DNA of 64,000 nt from Streptomyces sp. TP-A0356. GTDB taxonomy: Bacteria; Actinomycetota; Actinomycetes; Streptomycetales; Streptomycetaceae. The notes under the pieces were generated by a model. It was given only the letters and a program-made list of their open reading frames with translations. It was not told where the DNA came from and searched no databases. Position numbers and translations under genes: made by a program. This document shows positions 25,546 through 35,338 of this stretch, piece after piece; positions within the stretch are counted from its first letter, which is position 1; each line of letters begins with the position of its first letter. The stretch covers positions 62,001 to 126,000 of the forward strand of contig NZ_BBZJ01000013.1 in the NCBI RefSeq assembly GCF_001417775.1. Direction: 5' to 3'.

Positions 25546-27486
25546 ATGAGATCCAACCGCGCCAAGGCGCGCGCCGGAGTGAGCCTGGCAGCAACACTGC
25601 CCATGCTCGCCGGCGCTCTGGCGCTCGGCACACCCGCGGCACACGCCGCGGACAGCCCCGGCCGGCACACCCTCGCGGGCACCAAGCCCGCGTGGGCGAC
25701 GGCCAAGGCGGACAAGGGGGCAACCGCCAACAGCTCCCAGGTCTCCGCCCGGGTCTACTTCGCCGGCCGCGACGCCGCCGCCCTCGCCGCGTACGCGAAG
25801 GCGGTCTCCGACCCGTCCTCGCCCTCGTACGGCAAGTACCTGAGCGCCAAGCAGGCGCAGGCGCGCTTCGGCGCGACCAAGGCCCAGGTGGCCGCTGTCA
25901 CCTCCTGGCTGAAGTCGGCGGGCCTGAAGGTCACCGGCGTCACCCAGCACTACGTCGCCGTCACCGGTGACGTGGCCGCCGCCGAGAAGGCCTTCGGCAC
26001 CCAGCTGCACAACTTCGCCAAGGGCTCCAAGACGTACCGTGCGCCGCAGCAGACGGCGTCGGTGCCGGACAGCCTGAAGGGTGCCGTCCTGACCGTCACG
26101 GGCCTGGACAACGCGCCGCACAAGGCGAGCCACGACGACACGCTGCCGCCACCGTCGGCCGTGTTCCACAACTCCGGGCCGTTCTCCTCGTACTACGGCT
26201 CGAACATCGCGACGACGCTGCCGAACGCGTACGGCAAGAAGATCCCGTACGCCGTCGAGGGCTACACCGGCAAGCAGCTGCGCGCCGCCTACGGCGCGGG
26301 CAAGTACACCGGCAAGGGCGTCCGGGTCGCCATCACCGACGCGTACGCCTCGCCGACGATCGCCTTCGATTCGGCCACCTACGCGAAGAAGCACGGCGAC
26401 GCGGCCTGGAAGACCAGCCAGCTGCGCCAGGTGCTGCCCGACGCCTACACCAAGACCACCGAGTGCGGTGCGGCCGGCTGGTACGGCGAGGAGACTCTCG
26501 ACGTCCAGGCCGTGCACGCGGTCGCGCCCGACGCGCAGGTCACGTACGTGGGCGCCGCCTCCTGCTTCGACAACGACCTGCTCGACTCGCTCAGCAAGGT
26601 CGTCGACAACCACCTGGCCGACATCGTCTCCAACTCGTGGGGCGACATCGAGGCCAACCAGACGCCGGACCTCGCGGCCGCCTACGACCAGGTCTTCCAG
26701 TTCGGCGCGGTCGAGGGCATCGGCTTCTACTTCTCCTCCGGCGACAACGGTGACGAGGTCGCCAACACCAAGACGAAGCAGGTCGACACCCCGGCCAACT
26801 CGGCGTGGGTGACCGCCGTCGGCGGCACCTCGCTGGCCGTCGGCCAGGGCGACAAGTACCTGTGGGAGACCGGCTGGGGCACCCAGAAGGCTCTGCTGTC
26901 GTCCGACGGCAAGAGCTGGGTGAACTTCCCCGGCGCGTTCACCTCGGGTGCGGGCGGCGGCACCAGCAGGACCGTGGCGCAGCCCTTCTACCAGAAGGGT
27001 GTCGTCCCGGACTCGCTCGCCAAGGCCAACGGCGCCACGGGCAACCGTGTCGTCCCGGACATCGCGGCGATCGCCGACCCGAACACCGGCTTCAAGGTCG
27101 GCCAGACGCAGACCTTCCCGGACGGGTCGCAGCAGTACAGCGAGTACCGGATCGGCGGCACCTCGCTCGCCGCGCCGGTCATCGCGGCGGTCCAGGCCCT
27201 GGCTCAGGAGGCCGCCGGCGGCCAGGCGCTCGGCTTCGCCAACCCGGCGATCTACGCCAAGTACGGCTCGAAGGCGTACCACGACGTCACGGACACCCCC
27301 ACGGGCTCCGAACTCGCCGTGGCCCGCGTCGACTTCGTCAACGGCCTGGACGCCTCCGGTGGTCTGGCCACCTCGGTCCGCAGCCTCGGCAAGGACAGCT
27401 CGCTGAAGGCCGTCAAGGGCTACGACGACGTGACCGGCGTGGGCACGCCCGCGAACGGCTACGTCGAGTCCTACCGCCGCCACTGA
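25546..27486 (+). CDS. Secreted S53 (sedolisin/kumamolisin-type) serine protease
   Basis: Extracellular peptidase precursor of 646 residues. The ATG at 25546 follows GGGGG by 5 bases. It has a signal peptide (cleavage near AHAAD), then an activation-type pro-domain (about 60-200, with SYGKYLSAKQAQARFGA) and the subtilisin-like S53 domain. Catalytic residues: Glu and Asp in GEETLDVQAV (about 314-323), the oxyanion Asp in SNSWGD (about 363-368) and Ser in GGTSLAAPV (about 538-546). The C-terminal calcium-site type segment is GYDDVTGVGTPANGY. The 282 bp upstream are relatively A/T-rich and probably hold its promoter. A strong terminator follows. Confidence 0.92.
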   Translation: MRSNRAKARAGVSLAATLPMLAGALALGTPAAHAADSPGRHTLAGTKPAWATAKADKGATANSSQVSARVYFAGRDAAALAAYAKAVSDPSSPSYGKYLSAKQAQARFGATKAQVAAVTSWLKSAGLKVTGVTQHYVAVTGDVAAAEKAFGTQLHNFAKGSKTYRAPQQTASVPDSLKGAVLTVTGLDNAPHKASHDDTLPPPSAVFHNSGPFSSYYGSNIATTLPNAYGKKIPYAVEGYTGKQLRAAYGAGKYTGKGVRVAITDAYASPTIAFDSATYAKKHGDAAWKTSQLRQVLPDAYTKTTECGAAGWYGEETLDVQAVHAVAPDAQVTYVGAASCFDNDLLDSLSKVVDNHLADIVSNSWGDIEANQTPDLAAAYDQVFQFGAVEGIGFYFSSGDNGDEVANTKTKQVDTPANSAWVTAVGGTSLAVGQGDKYLWETGWGTQKALLSSDGKSWVNFPGAFTSGAGGGTSRTVAQPFYQKGVVPDSLAKANGATGNRVVPDIAAIADPNTGFKVGQTQTFPDGSQQYSEYRIGGTSLAAPVIAAVQALAQEAAGGQALGFANPAIYAKYGSKAYHDVTDTPTGSELAVARVDFVNGLDASGGLATSVRSLGKDSSLKAVKGYDDVTGVGTPANGYVESYRRH

Positions 27487-27514
27487 GCCATGGCTCAGCG
27501 CGGTTGACCGCGTC

Positions 27515-27545
27515 GCGCCCGTCCCTCGTCACGAGGGGCGGGCGC
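27515..27545. terminator. Bidirectional terminator after the S53 protease
   Basis: GCGCCCGTCCCTCG, loop TCA and CGAGGGGCGGGCGC form a 14-pair stem with one G-T pair. It lies between the protease and the convergent hydrolase gene. Confidence 0.85.
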
Positions 27546-27554
27546 GCGTGTGTG

Positions 27555-28430
27555 TCAGGCCGTGCCCAGTTCCAGTACGGCGTCGGCGATGTCCTTGGGC
27601 CGGTCCATCATGACCATGTGGCCGGAGGGCTCGGCCACCCGGAAGGCGCCGCCGAGATGGGCGGCCAGCGCCCGCTGGCGGTCGAGCCAGCGCGTGGCAC
27701 CCGCGGCGAGCACGGTGACGGGGACGTCCGGGAGCGGCAACTCCCGGCGCAGCGCGGCGAGTTCGATGGCCTCATCTATGTAGGTGGCGTTCTCGGCGAG
27801 GATGGCGTGCAGCGCGCGACGCGTGGAGTAGGTGCTGCGGACGAGGTCGTACGGGGCCGGGTCACCGCCCGAGGCCCGGGAGGCGCGGACGACGGCGCGG
27901 CGCAGGAGGGGAAGCAGGGCGCGCGGCACACCGGCGGCGCCGAGCAGCGTGACCCACGCGCGCGTGGCGGTCTGCCGGGCCGGTCCCGCCCCGAGGGGAC
28001 GCGGATCCTCCTCGACGCTGGAGTCGACGAGCACCACTCCGGCCGTCCGCTCGGGGTGCAGCCGGGCGAACGCCTCGGCATGGAAACCGGCGAGGGAGTG
28101 CCCGACCACGGTCGCGGGCCGGTCGAGCCCGAGCGCGTCCAGGACCTGCCCGATCCGCCGGGCCTCGGAGCGGAGCGTGGGCCAGGAGCGGGCGGGTGCG
28201 CTCAGCCCGAGCCCCGGCCGGTCGAACCGCACCACGGTCCGCCATGGCGCGAGCAGCGGCACGACGCGGTCCCAGTCGAACCAGCACATCCCGAGCCCGG
28301 GGCTCAGGACGCACAGCGGCCCGGCGCCGTCGACGCGTACGTGGTGCGGGACACCGTCGATGCGCACGTACTGTGGCGCGCCGGAGCCGTGCGGCAACCG
28401 GGGAGCGCTGTCGACGCCGTTCTGGATCAT
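27555..28430 (-). CDS. Alpha/beta-fold hydrolase
   Basis: Predicted cytoplasmic hydrolase of 291 residues; the substrate is unknown. The ATG at 28430 has GGGAG 8 bases upstream. Alpha/beta-hydrolase marks: the oxyanion region LCVLSPGLGMCWFDWDRV (about 39-56), the RFDRPGLGLS strand (about 67-76), the nucleophile elbow GHSLAGF (about 110-116), VLVDSSVEED (about 133) and the C-terminal catalytic His in SGHMVMMDRP (about 272). It is divergent from nadE across about 144 bp. Confidence 0.85.
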   Translation of the reverse strand: MIQNGVDSAPRLPHGSGAPQYVRIDGVPHHVRVDGAGPLCVLSPGLGMCWFDWDRVVPLLAPWRTVVRFDRPGLGLSAPARSWPTLRSEARRIGQVLDALGLDRPATVVGHSLAGFHAEAFARLHPERTAGVVLVDSSVEEDPRPLGAGPARQTATRAWVTLLGAAGVPRALLPLLRRAVVRASRASGGDPAPYDLVRSTYSTRRALHAILAENATYIDEAIELAALRRELPLPDVPVTVLAAGATRWLDRQRALAAHLGGAFRVAEPSGHMVMMDRPKDIADAVLELGTA

Positions 28431-28574
28431 GCCCCGCTCTCCCACCCTGCCGGGTGCCGACGGCGAACGCCGTGCGCACGTGAGGGAGAGGGTACGCGAG
28501 GGGCTCCGCCCACGTGGGGTGCCCCACACCCCCATTGTGTCGCTCTGACGATTACTGGCGTCTAGACTGGGCGC

Positions 28575-30329
28575 GTGCCTCAACTACGCCTCGCCCTGAA
28601 TCAGATCGACTCGACCGTCGGTGATCTCGCCGGAAACGCCGAGGCGATCGTCCGTTGGACCCGGCACTCCGCCGAGCAGGGAGCGCATCTGGTGGCGTTC
28701 CCGGAGATGGCGCTGACCGGGTATCCCGTCGAGGACCTGGCCCTGCGGTCCTCCTTCGTCGAGGCCTCGCGCGCGGCCCTGAGGGACCTCGCCGCGCGCC
28801 TCGCCGACGAGGGCCTCGGGGAGCTGCCGGTGATCGTCGGCTATCTCGACCGCTCCGAGACCGCCCAGCCGAAGTACGGCCAGCCGGCCGGCGCCCCGCA
28901 GAACGCGGCGGCGGTGCTGCGCCGCGGCGAGGTCGCGCTCACCTTCGCCAAGCACCACCTGCCCAACTACGGCGTCTTCGACGAGTTCCGCTACTTCGTG
29001 CCCGGCGACACGCTGCCGGTCGTGCGGCTGCACGGGGTGGACATCGCGCTCGCCATCTGCGAGGACCTGTGGCAGGACGGGGGCCGCGTGCCGGCAGCGC
29101 GCACCGCGAAGGCCGGACTGCTGGTGTCGATCAACGCCTCGCCGTACGAGCGCGAGAAGGACGACACGCGCCTTGACCTGGTGCGCAAGCGGGCGCAGGA
29201 GGCCGGCTGCACCACCGCCTACGTCGCCATGACGGGCGGACAGGACGAGCTGGTGTTCGACGGGGACTCGATCGTCGTCGATCGGGACGGCGAAGTGATC
29301 GCGCGTGCGCCGCAGTTCGCGGAGGGGTGCGTGGTCCTGGACCTCGATCTGCCGGCGGCGGAGGCCGACGCGCCGGGCGGCGTGGTGGACGACGGCCTGC
29401 GGATCGACCGGCTGGTGCTGTCCGAGGAGCCGCTGCCGCTGTACGAGCCCCAGCTGACGGGTGGGTACGCGCAGCGCCTTCAGGACGCCGAGGAGGTCTA
29501 CTCGGCGCTGGTCGTGGGCCTGCGGGCGTACGTGACCAAGAACGGCTTCAGGTCGGTCCTCATCGGGCTGTCCGGCGGGATCGACTCCGCGCTGGTCGCG
29601 GCGATCGCGTGCGACGCGGTGGGGGCGGAGAACGTGTACGGCGTCTCGATGCCGTCCAAGTACTCCTCCGGGCACTCGAAGGACGACGCGGCGGAGCTGG
29701 CGCGGCGGACGGGCCTGCACTTCCGTACGGTCTCGATCGCCCCGATGTTCGACGCGTATATGAGCGCCCTCGGTCTGACGGGTCTGGCGGAGGAGAACCT
29801 CCAGTCCCGGCTGCGCGGCACGCTGCTGATGGCGATCTCCAACCAGGAGGGCCACATCGTGCTGGCGCCCGGCAACAAGTCGGAGCTGGCGGTGGGCTAT
29901 TCGACGCTGTACGGCGACTCGGTGGGCGCGTACGGTCCGATCAAGGACGTGTACAAGACGTTGGTGTTCCAGCTGGCGCGGTGGCGCAACCGTGCCGCCG
30001 AGGAGCGCGGCCAGACGCCCCCGATCCCCGAGAACTCGATCTCCAAGCCGCCGAGCGCGGAGCTGCGTCCGGGCCAGGTCGACACGGACTCGCTGCCCGA
30101 CTACCCGGTGCTGGACGCGATCCTGGACCTGTACGTGGACCGGGACCAGGGCGCCGACGCGATCGTGGCGGCGGGCTTCGACCGCGATCTGGTGGTGAAG
30201 ACGCTGCGGATGGTGGACGCGGCGGAGTACAAGCGCCGCCAGTACCCGCCGGGCACGAAGATCTCGGCGAAGGGGTTCGGCAAGGACCGCCGCCTGCCGA
30301 TCACCAACCGCTGGCGCGAACACGCGTAG
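28575..30329 (+). CDS. nadE: Glutamine-dependent NAD+ synthetase
   Basis: Two-domain enzyme of 584 residues that makes NAD+ from deamido-NAD+, glutamine and ATP. The N-terminal nitrilase-like glutaminase has its Glu in FPEMALTGYP (about 43-52), Lys in FAKHHLPNYGVFDEFRYF (about 125) and Cys in AICEDLWQDG (about 159). The synthetase domain has the PP-loop IGLSGGIDSALVAA (about 330-343), KYSSGHSKDDA and LAPGNKSELAVGYSTLYGD. The GTG at 28575 has no ribosome site, but TAGACT lies 6 bases before it, suggesting a leaderless message. Length is normal for the family. Confidence 0.95.
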   Translation: MPQLRLALNQIDSTVGDLAGNAEAIVRWTRHSAEQGAHLVAFPEMALTGYPVEDLALRSSFVEASRAALRDLAARLADEGLGELPVIVGYLDRSETAQPKYGQPAGAPQNAAAVLRRGEVALTFAKHHLPNYGVFDEFRYFVPGDTLPVVRLHGVDIALAICEDLWQDGGRVPAARTAKAGLLVSINASPYEREKDDTRLDLVRKRAQEAGCTTAYVAMTGGQDELVFDGDSIVVDRDGEVIARAPQFAEGCVVLDLDLPAAEADAPGGVVDDGLRIDRLVLSEEPLPLYEPQLTGGYAQRLQDAEEVYSALVVGLRAYVTKNGFRSVLIGLSGGIDSALVAAIACDAVGAENVYGVSMPSKYSSGHSKDDAAELARRTGLHFRTVSIAPMFDAYMSALGLTGLAEENLQSRLRGTLLMAISNQEGHIVLAPGNKSELAVGYSTLYGDSVGAYGPIKDVYKTLVFQLARWRNRAAEERGQTPPIPENSISKPPSAELRPGQVDTDSLPDYPVLDAILDLYVDRDQGADAIVAAGFDRDLVVKTLRMVDAAEYKRRQYPPGTKISAKGFGKDRRLPITNRWREHA

Positions 30330-30398
30330 CGCCCCACCGGGGGACCACCGCACGGAGTAGAGGGACAGGGGACCAGGGACCAGCCCCGGCCCCCCGGT

Positions 30399-31619
30399 TC
30401 AGCCGCGTACGCTCTCCGCGTGTTCCGGGACGTGTTGCGCCACCAGGCGCTCCCGTCCGGTCGGCGGAGTCACCCGGCGGCGGTCCACCGCGTATGCCGC
30501 GGTCGCCACTGCCAGCCCCAGCACCGCCAGGCCCGCGCCCGCGAGGGCCGGAGACGTGACGCCGAAGCCCGCGGCGAGCGCGAGGCCGCCGATCCAGGCT
30601 CCGCCCGCGTTCGCCAGGTTGAAGGCAGCCTGGTTCGCCGAGGACGCGAGCGAGGGCGCCGCCGACGCCTTCTCCATGACCATCAGCTGCAGCGGGGAAC
30701 CGGTGATGAACGCGGCCGTGCCCAGCAACGTCACCGCCAGGGCCGCGCTCCACTCGGCGCCCATGAGCAGCGGGAACAGCGCCAGCACGACCACGAGCGA
30801 GGTCAGTCCGCCGAACAGCGTGCCGCGCAGGGAGTGGTCCGCCAGGCGGCCGCCGACCAGGTTGCCGATCGTGGCGCCCACACCGAACAGGGCCAGCAGC
30901 AGGGTGACGCTCGCGTCGGCGTACCCCGCCGCGTCCGTCAGCATCGGGGTCACATAGCTGTACGCCGAGAACAGCGCGCCGAAGCCCGCCACCGTCGTGC
31001 CCAGCGCCAGCCAGACCGGCAGCGAGCGCAGGGCCACCAGCTCACCCTTCAGGCCGCCGGCCTGGGCGTGGGTGTGGTCGTGCGGGATCAGCAGGAACAG
31101 GGACGCGATCGCGGCGACACCGATCACGCTGACGCCGAGGAACGTCGCCCGCCAGCCCAGGTGCTGCCCCATCAGCGTGGCCACCGGCACGCCCGCGATG
31201 TTCGCGACCGTCAGGCCCATGAACATCAGCGAGACCGACCGGGCCCTGCGCTCGGGAGCGACGAGGCTGGTGGCGACGACCGCGCCGACGCCGAAGAACG
31301 CCCCGTGCGGCAGACCGCTCAGGAAGCGCGCGGCGAGCAGCCAGTCGTAGCCGGGGGCGAGGCCGGACAGCGCGTTGCCCAGCACGAACAGGGCCATGAG
31401 GCCGATGAGGACCTTGCGGCGGGTCATACGGGCCGTGACCGCGGCGAGCAGCGGTGCGCCGATCACCACGCCCAGGGCGTACGCCGAGACCAGGTGCCCG
31501 GCGGTCGGGATGGATGTGTGCAGGTCGTCCGCGACGTTGGGCAGCAGGCCCATCATCACGAACTCGGTGGTACCGATGCCGAAGGCGCCCACGGCAAGGG
31601 CTAGCAGGGCCAGGGGCAT
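30399..31619 (-). CDS. MFS transporter, drug/arabinose efflux (AraJ-like) type
   Basis: Twelve-helix DHA1-family exporter of 406 residues. The ATG at 31619 (MPLALLALAVGAFGIGTTEF) has AAAGG about 10 bases upstream and begins at helix 1, whose GxxTTEF motif is typical of this group. The motif-A loop TARMTRRKVLIG lies after helix 2, and LSGLPHGAFFGVGAV is present in helix 4. The substrate is unknown. Its upstream region carries a GTTCCGT-N18-ACGGAAC inverted repeat. The same TACGGAAC core occurs in the operator of the second MFS gene at 33698-35290, so the TetR protein at 32976 might control both. Confidence 0.86.
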   Translation of the reverse strand: MPLALLALAVGAFGIGTTEFVMMGLLPNVADDLHTSIPTAGHLVSAYALGVVIGAPLLAAVTARMTRRKVLIGLMALFVLGNALSGLAPGYDWLLAARFLSGLPHGAFFGVGAVVATSLVAPERRARSVSLMFMGLTVANIAGVPVATLMGQHLGWRATFLGVSVIGVAAIASLFLLIPHDHTHAQAGGLKGELVALRSLPVWLALGTTVAGFGALFSAYSYVTPMLTDAAGYADASVTLLLALFGVGATIGNLVGGRLADHSLRGTLFGGLTSLVVVLALFPLLMGAEWSAALAVTLLGTAAFITGSPLQLMVMEKASAAPSLASSANQAAFNLANAGGAWIGGLALAAGFGVTSPALAGAGLAVLGLAVATAAYAVDRRRVTPPTGRERLVAQHVPEHAESVRG

Positions 31620-31643
31620 GGGGGCGTTGCCTTTCAGAGCGGA

Positions 31644-31675
31644 GTTCCGTCGGATCATAAGTTCAAGTACGGAAC
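31644..31675 (-). promoter_or_regulatory. Inverted repeat upstream of the MFS gene
   Basis: GTTCCGT (31644-31650) and ACGGAAC (31669-31675) are perfect 7-bp arms, 18 bp apart, centred about 40 bp upstream of the ATG at 31619. The right arm shares TACGGAAC with the TetR-type palindrome at 35310-35338. Confidence 0.4.
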
Positions 31676-31753
31676 AAAGCCTGCCAGGCGCAGTATTCCG
31701 GGAGGTTACGTCACGGTTGCCGTGGGCTGCCGACGCGCCGTTGCCCTGGGCGT

Positions 31754-32794
31754 TCAGGACGCGGGTGTGGCCACCTTCACACGCGCCGCGACCGGCAGAT
31801 GGTCGCTGCCCGTCCGTGGCAGGGTCCACGAGCTCACCGGCTCGACGCCCCTCACCATGATCTGGTCGATCCGGGCCATCGGGAACGACGCCGGCCAGCT
31901 GAAGCCGAAGCCGCTGCCCGCCGCGCCCTGCGTGGAGCGCATCTGCGAGGTGACCGCGTTCAGCGAGCGGTCGTTCATGGTGCCGTTGAGGTCGCCGAGC
32001 AGGACCACCCTGCCCAGCTTCTCGTCGGCGATGGCCTCACCGAGCGCGTCCGCGCTGGTGTCCCGCTGCCGTGCGGTGAACCCGGCCGCCAGCTTCACCC
32101 GCACCGAGGGCATATGGGCGACGTAGACGGCGACCTGCCCGTCCGGCGTGGTCACCGTCGCCCGCATCGCCCGGGTCCAGCCCAGCTTGATGTCCACGAC
32201 CCGCACCCCGCTCAGCGGGTACCTGCTCCACAGGCCGACCGTGCCCTGGACCGAGTGGTACCGGTACGTCGACGCGAGCGCCCGCTCGTACACCGGGACG
32301 GCGGACGCCTTCAGCTCCTCCAGGGCCAGCACGTCCGCGCCGGACGCGGCCACGTCGCGCGCGGTGCCGGAGGGATCGGGGTTCTCGGCGTTGACGTTGT
32401 GCGTGGCGACGGTCAGGTCGCCGCCGCTGCCGGTCTTGTCGCCGAGCAGCCCCCCGAAGAGGTTCAGCCAGACCGCCACGGGCACCAGCAGCGCGATCAG
32501 CGCGGTCGCCGACTTCCTCACCACCGCGAGGATCAGCAGCAGCGGAACGAACACGACACCGAGCCAGGGCAGGAACGTCTCGCTGAGACTGCCGAGGTTG
32601 CCGACGGTGTTGGGGATCCGCGCGTGCAGCAGCATCACCAGCGCGAGGACGACCGCGAGGGCGGCCGACACGATTCCGCGGCGCCAGATGCCCCGGTCGC
32701 CGCGCAGGCCGTCGTACAGGCGCCGGAGCCGGGACCCCCGACGGTCCGGCCCCGTGCCGCCGCCGCCCGTCTCCGTCATGTACGCCTGCGCCAT
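31754..32794 (-). CDS. Membrane-bound endonuclease/exonuclease/phosphatase family protein
   Basis: Protein of 346 residues with three N-terminal membrane helices (about 40-115) and an outer or cytoplasmic EEP domain. Catalytic marks: THNVNAENPDPSG (about 129, Asn/Glu), LALEELKAS (Glu, about 157), LLGDLNGTMNDRS (Asp/Asn, about 266) and the terminal SDHLPVAARV (Asp/His, about 328). The EEP family includes DNases, sphingomyelinases and phosphatases; the substrate cannot be told. The ATG at 32794 begins MAQAYMTETGG; an internal Met at residue 6 is equally possible. Confidence 0.84.
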   Translation of the reverse strand: MAQAYMTETGGGGTGPDRRGSRLRRLYDGLRGDRGIWRRGIVSAALAVVLALVMLLHARIPNTVGNLGSLSETFLPWLGVVFVPLLLILAVVRKSATALIALLVPVAVWLNLFGGLLGDKTGSGGDLTVATHNVNAENPDPSGTARDVAASGADVLALEELKASAVPVYERALASTYRYHSVQGTVGLWSRYPLSGVRVVDIKLGWTRAMRATVTTPDGQVAVYVAHMPSVRVKLAAGFTARQRDTSADALGEAIADEKLGRVVLLGDLNGTMNDRSLNAVTSQMRSTQGAAGSGFGFSWPASFPMARIDQIMVRGVEPVSSWTLPRTGSDHLPVAARVKVATPAS

Positions 32795-32975
32795 ACCGTC
32801 GCCTCACAACCTGCCGTGCACACCGTCTCCCCCGCGGTTACGACCCTAGGGGATGATCGGTTCCGTCCCTGCCGTCCCATGACGGCCGTACGGGCACGAT
32901 GACGAAGAAGGCGGTGCCCGGAGTTCCGGATGAGGGCACGAGAAGGCCTTCTGTGACGAAACCTGGACATAGGAA

Positions 32976-33605
32976 CTAGGAACTGACGGGCCGTAGCCCT
33001 TCCAGGACCGTGTCGACGATCCGCTCGGCGAGCCCCTCCTCCAGCCGGGCGTCGGGGCGCAGCAGGGAACGTACGAGCATGGGGCCCACGAGCATGTCGT
33101 TCATCAGGTCGAGGTCGACGTCCTGTCGCACCTCGCCGTTCTCCTGTCCTCGGCGCAGCACTTCCATGCCGATCCGGCGCCTGGGCGCGACGACGGTCGC
33201 GTGGTACGCGGCCCAGATCTTGGGGCTGCTCTTCATCTGGACGTACACGTTGTGCAGGATCGCCGAGGAGCGGCTGGCCAGGCCGCGCTGCCGCAGCGAC
33301 TCCAGGAGCACGACGAGGTCGTCGCGTGCCGAGGTGCCGGGCAGTTCGGGGTCCTCGGGCTCGGCGGCGCGCAGGACGTCGATGAAGAGGTCCTCCTTGT
33401 CGCTCCACCGGCGGTAGATGGTGGCCTTGCCGACGCCGGCGGTGCGGGCGATGCGCTCTATGGACAGGTCCGCGAGGGGCACACCGTCCTCGATCAGCTT
33501 CATCACCCCTTCGATGATGGCCCGTTCGACGGCCTCGCTGCGAGGGCGTCCGCGTACGGGGCAGTCCTGCTGGGGCTGCTGGGGCCGGCTGTCGGCGAGG
33601 CTCAC
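32976..33605 (-). CDS. TetR-family transcriptional regulator
   Basis: Repressor-type protein of 209 residues. GTG 33605 has GGAG about 7 bases upstream. The helix-turn-helix is plain at about 30-75 (LADLSIERIARTAGVGKATI, then YRRWSDKEDLF). The C-terminal helical ligand-binding domain is of the TetR_C_11 sort (PELPGTSARDDLVVLLESL). The gene lies 92 bp downstream of an EmrB-type MFS gene on the same strand. The probable target is the palindrome at 35310-35338 in that gene's promoter, which would make the pair a self-regulated drug-response unit. Confidence 0.88.
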   Translation of the reverse strand: MSLADSRPQQPQQDCPVRGRPRSEAVERAIIEGVMKLIEDGVPLADLSIERIARTAGVGKATIYRRWSDKEDLFIDVLRAAEPEDPELPGTSARDDLVVLLESLRQRGLASRSSAILHNVYVQMKSSPKIWAAYHATVVAPRRRIGMEVLRRGQENGEVRQDVDLDLMNDMLVGPMLVRSLLRPDARLEEGLAERIVDTVLEGLRPVSS

Positions 33606-33697
33606 ATTCGACTCCGTCCTTGCTGCGCTGGGATGGTTCTTCCCGCTGTACGTCTGAACGGGCACCCGGCTCCCCGAGTGCCCGTCATGACGTGGCG

Positions 33698-35290
33698 TCA
33701 GTGTTCCGCGGCCACCAACTGCCGCTCCTCCTTGTCCTCCTGCGGTGCGGGCGCCTTCCCGGGCAGGAACAGCGCCACCACGATCGCGCCGAGCACCGCC
33801 ACGCCCGCGCCGCACAGCGCGGTGACGTGCATGGCGTGCAGGAACGCGTCGTTGGCCGGGGCGACGAGGGCCTTGCCGTGCGGGCCGAGCTTCGCGGCCA
33901 CGCCGAGCGTCGCCTCGATCGACTCGCCCGCGGTGTGGCGGACGCCCGCCGGGAGGAGGGAGAGCTTGTCCTGGATGCCGTTGCGGTAGCTCGTGGACAG
34001 GACCGACCCGAGGACCGCGATGCCGAGCGCACCGCCGACCTGACGGAAGGTGTTGCTGAGCGCGGACGCGGACCCCGCCTTCTCGCGGGGCAGCGCCTGC
34101 ATGATGACGACGCTGGTCGGCGTCATGATGTGCGCCATGCCGGTGCCCATGAGGAAGAAGACGACCTCGAGGACCCAGATCGGGGTGTCCGCCTTCAGGG
34201 CGGCGAAGGCGGCGAGCATCGCGGCGATGATGACCATGCCGGCGGTGGTCGTGGCGCGGTTGCCGAACCGGTCGACCAGCAGCCGGGCACGCGGCGCGAA
34301 GATCATCTGCGCGGCGGCCAGCGGCAGCATCAGCAGACCGGTCTGCAGCGGCGAGTAGCCCCGCACGCTCTGGGTGTAGAAGACGGAGAAGAACGTCACG
34401 CCCATCAGCGCGAAGAAGACCAGCGCGATCGCGGCGATGGCGGCCGAGAAGACCTTGTTGGCGAAGTAGGTGACGTCTATGGACGGATGGTCGCTGCGCT
34501 TCTCGTACACGACGAAGAAGGCGAGGACGGCCAGACCGGCGGCGATGGTCGCGAGGACCGTGGTGTCGGTGAAGTCGGCGAGCTGGCCGCCCTTGATGAT
34601 GCCGTAGACGAGCAGAACGAGGCCGACGACCGACAGGACGACGCCGACGGGGTCGACGCGGCCGGGGCTGGGGTCCCGGGAGTCGGGGACCAGCCAGAGC
34701 ATCAGGGCCAGCGCGATGATCACGATCGGCACGTTGATCAGGAAGACGGAGCCCCACCAGAAGTGGTCGAGGAGCACACCGCCGGTGATCGGGCCGATGG
34801 CGATGGCCAGACCGACGCCGCCGGCCCAGATACCGATGGCCTTGGGCTGCTCGTCGCGCTCGAAGACGTTCATGAGGACGGCGAGCGTCGCGGGCATGAC
34901 GAAGGCCGCGCCGAGGCCCATGAGCGCGCGGAACGCGATGAGCTGGGCCGACGAGCCCGACTCGGCGGCGAGCGCCGACCCGGCGCCGAACACCGCGAGA
35001 CCGGCCAGCAGCGTCTTCTTGCGGCCCAGGCGGTCACCCAGCAGGCCCGCGGTGAACAGAAGCCCGGCGAAGACGAGGGTGTAGGCGTTGATGGCCCACT
35101 CCAGCTCGCTCTGGGTGGCGCCCAGGCCGGTCGGTGCCGGGGTGGAGATGGTCTTGATCGCTACGTTCAGGATGGAGTTGTCGAGCACCACTATCAGAAG
35201 GCTGAGCATCAGCACGCCGAGGATGGCCCAGCGGCGCCGGTGCACCTCCTCGGGCACCCGCCGTTCCACTGGGACTGCAGGGGTAGTCAT
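33698..35290 (-). CDS. MFS transporter, DHA2 (EmrB/QacA) drug-efflux type
   Basis: Fourteen-helix exporter of 530 residues. Helix 1 ends in [18 protein letters not shown], with the conserved D-N of DHA2 proteins. Motif A is [14 protein letters not shown] after helix 2; motif C-like sequence is [20 protein letters not shown] in helix 5. The ATG at 35290 lacks a normal ribosome site (CCTCCCC precedes it), so the message may be leaderless or nearly so. Immediately upstream is a strong palindrome (35310-35338), and downstream on the same strand is a TetR gene. Efflux of a toxic compound under TetR control is the likely role; the substrate is unknown. Confidence 0.88.
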   Translation of the reverse strand: MTTPAVPVERRVPEEVHRRRWAILGVLMLSLLIVVLDNSILNVAIKTISTPAPTGLGATQSELEWAINAYTLVFAGLLFTAGLLGDRLGRKKTLLAGLAVFGAGSALAAESGSSAQLIAFRALMGLGAAFVMPATLAVLMNVFERDEQPKAIGIWAGGVGLAIAIGPITGGVLLDHFWWGSVFLINVPIVIIALALMLWLVPDSRDPSPGRVDPVGVVLSVVGLVLLVYGIIKGGQLADFTDTTVLATIAAGLAVLAFFVVYEKRSDHPSIDVTYFANKVFSAAIAAIALVFFALMGVTFFSVFYTQSVRGYSPLQTGLLMLPLAAAQMIFAPRARLLVDRFGNRATTTAGMVIIAAMLAAFAALKADTPIWVLEVVFFLMGTGMAHIMTPTSVVIMQALPREKAGSASALSNTFRQVGGALGIAVLGSVLSTSYRNGIQDKLSLLPAGVRHTAGESIEATLGVAAKLGPHGKALVAPANDAFLHAMHVTALCGAGVAVLGAIVVALFLPGKAPAPQEDKEERQLVAAEH

Positions 35291-35309
35291 GGGGAGGAGC
35301 CTAGGCGAA

Positions 35310-35338
35310 TTCCGATACGGAACGGTCTCGTATTGGAA
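35310..35338 (-). promoter_or_regulatory. Candidate TetR operator for the DHA2 exporter
   Basis: TTCCGATACG, spacer GAACGGTCT, CGTATTGGAA: two 10-bp arms that match at 9 of 10 positions, centred about 34 bp before the exporter ATG. This is in the position to cover its promoter. The downstream TetR gene is the obvious binding partner. Confidence 0.65.
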
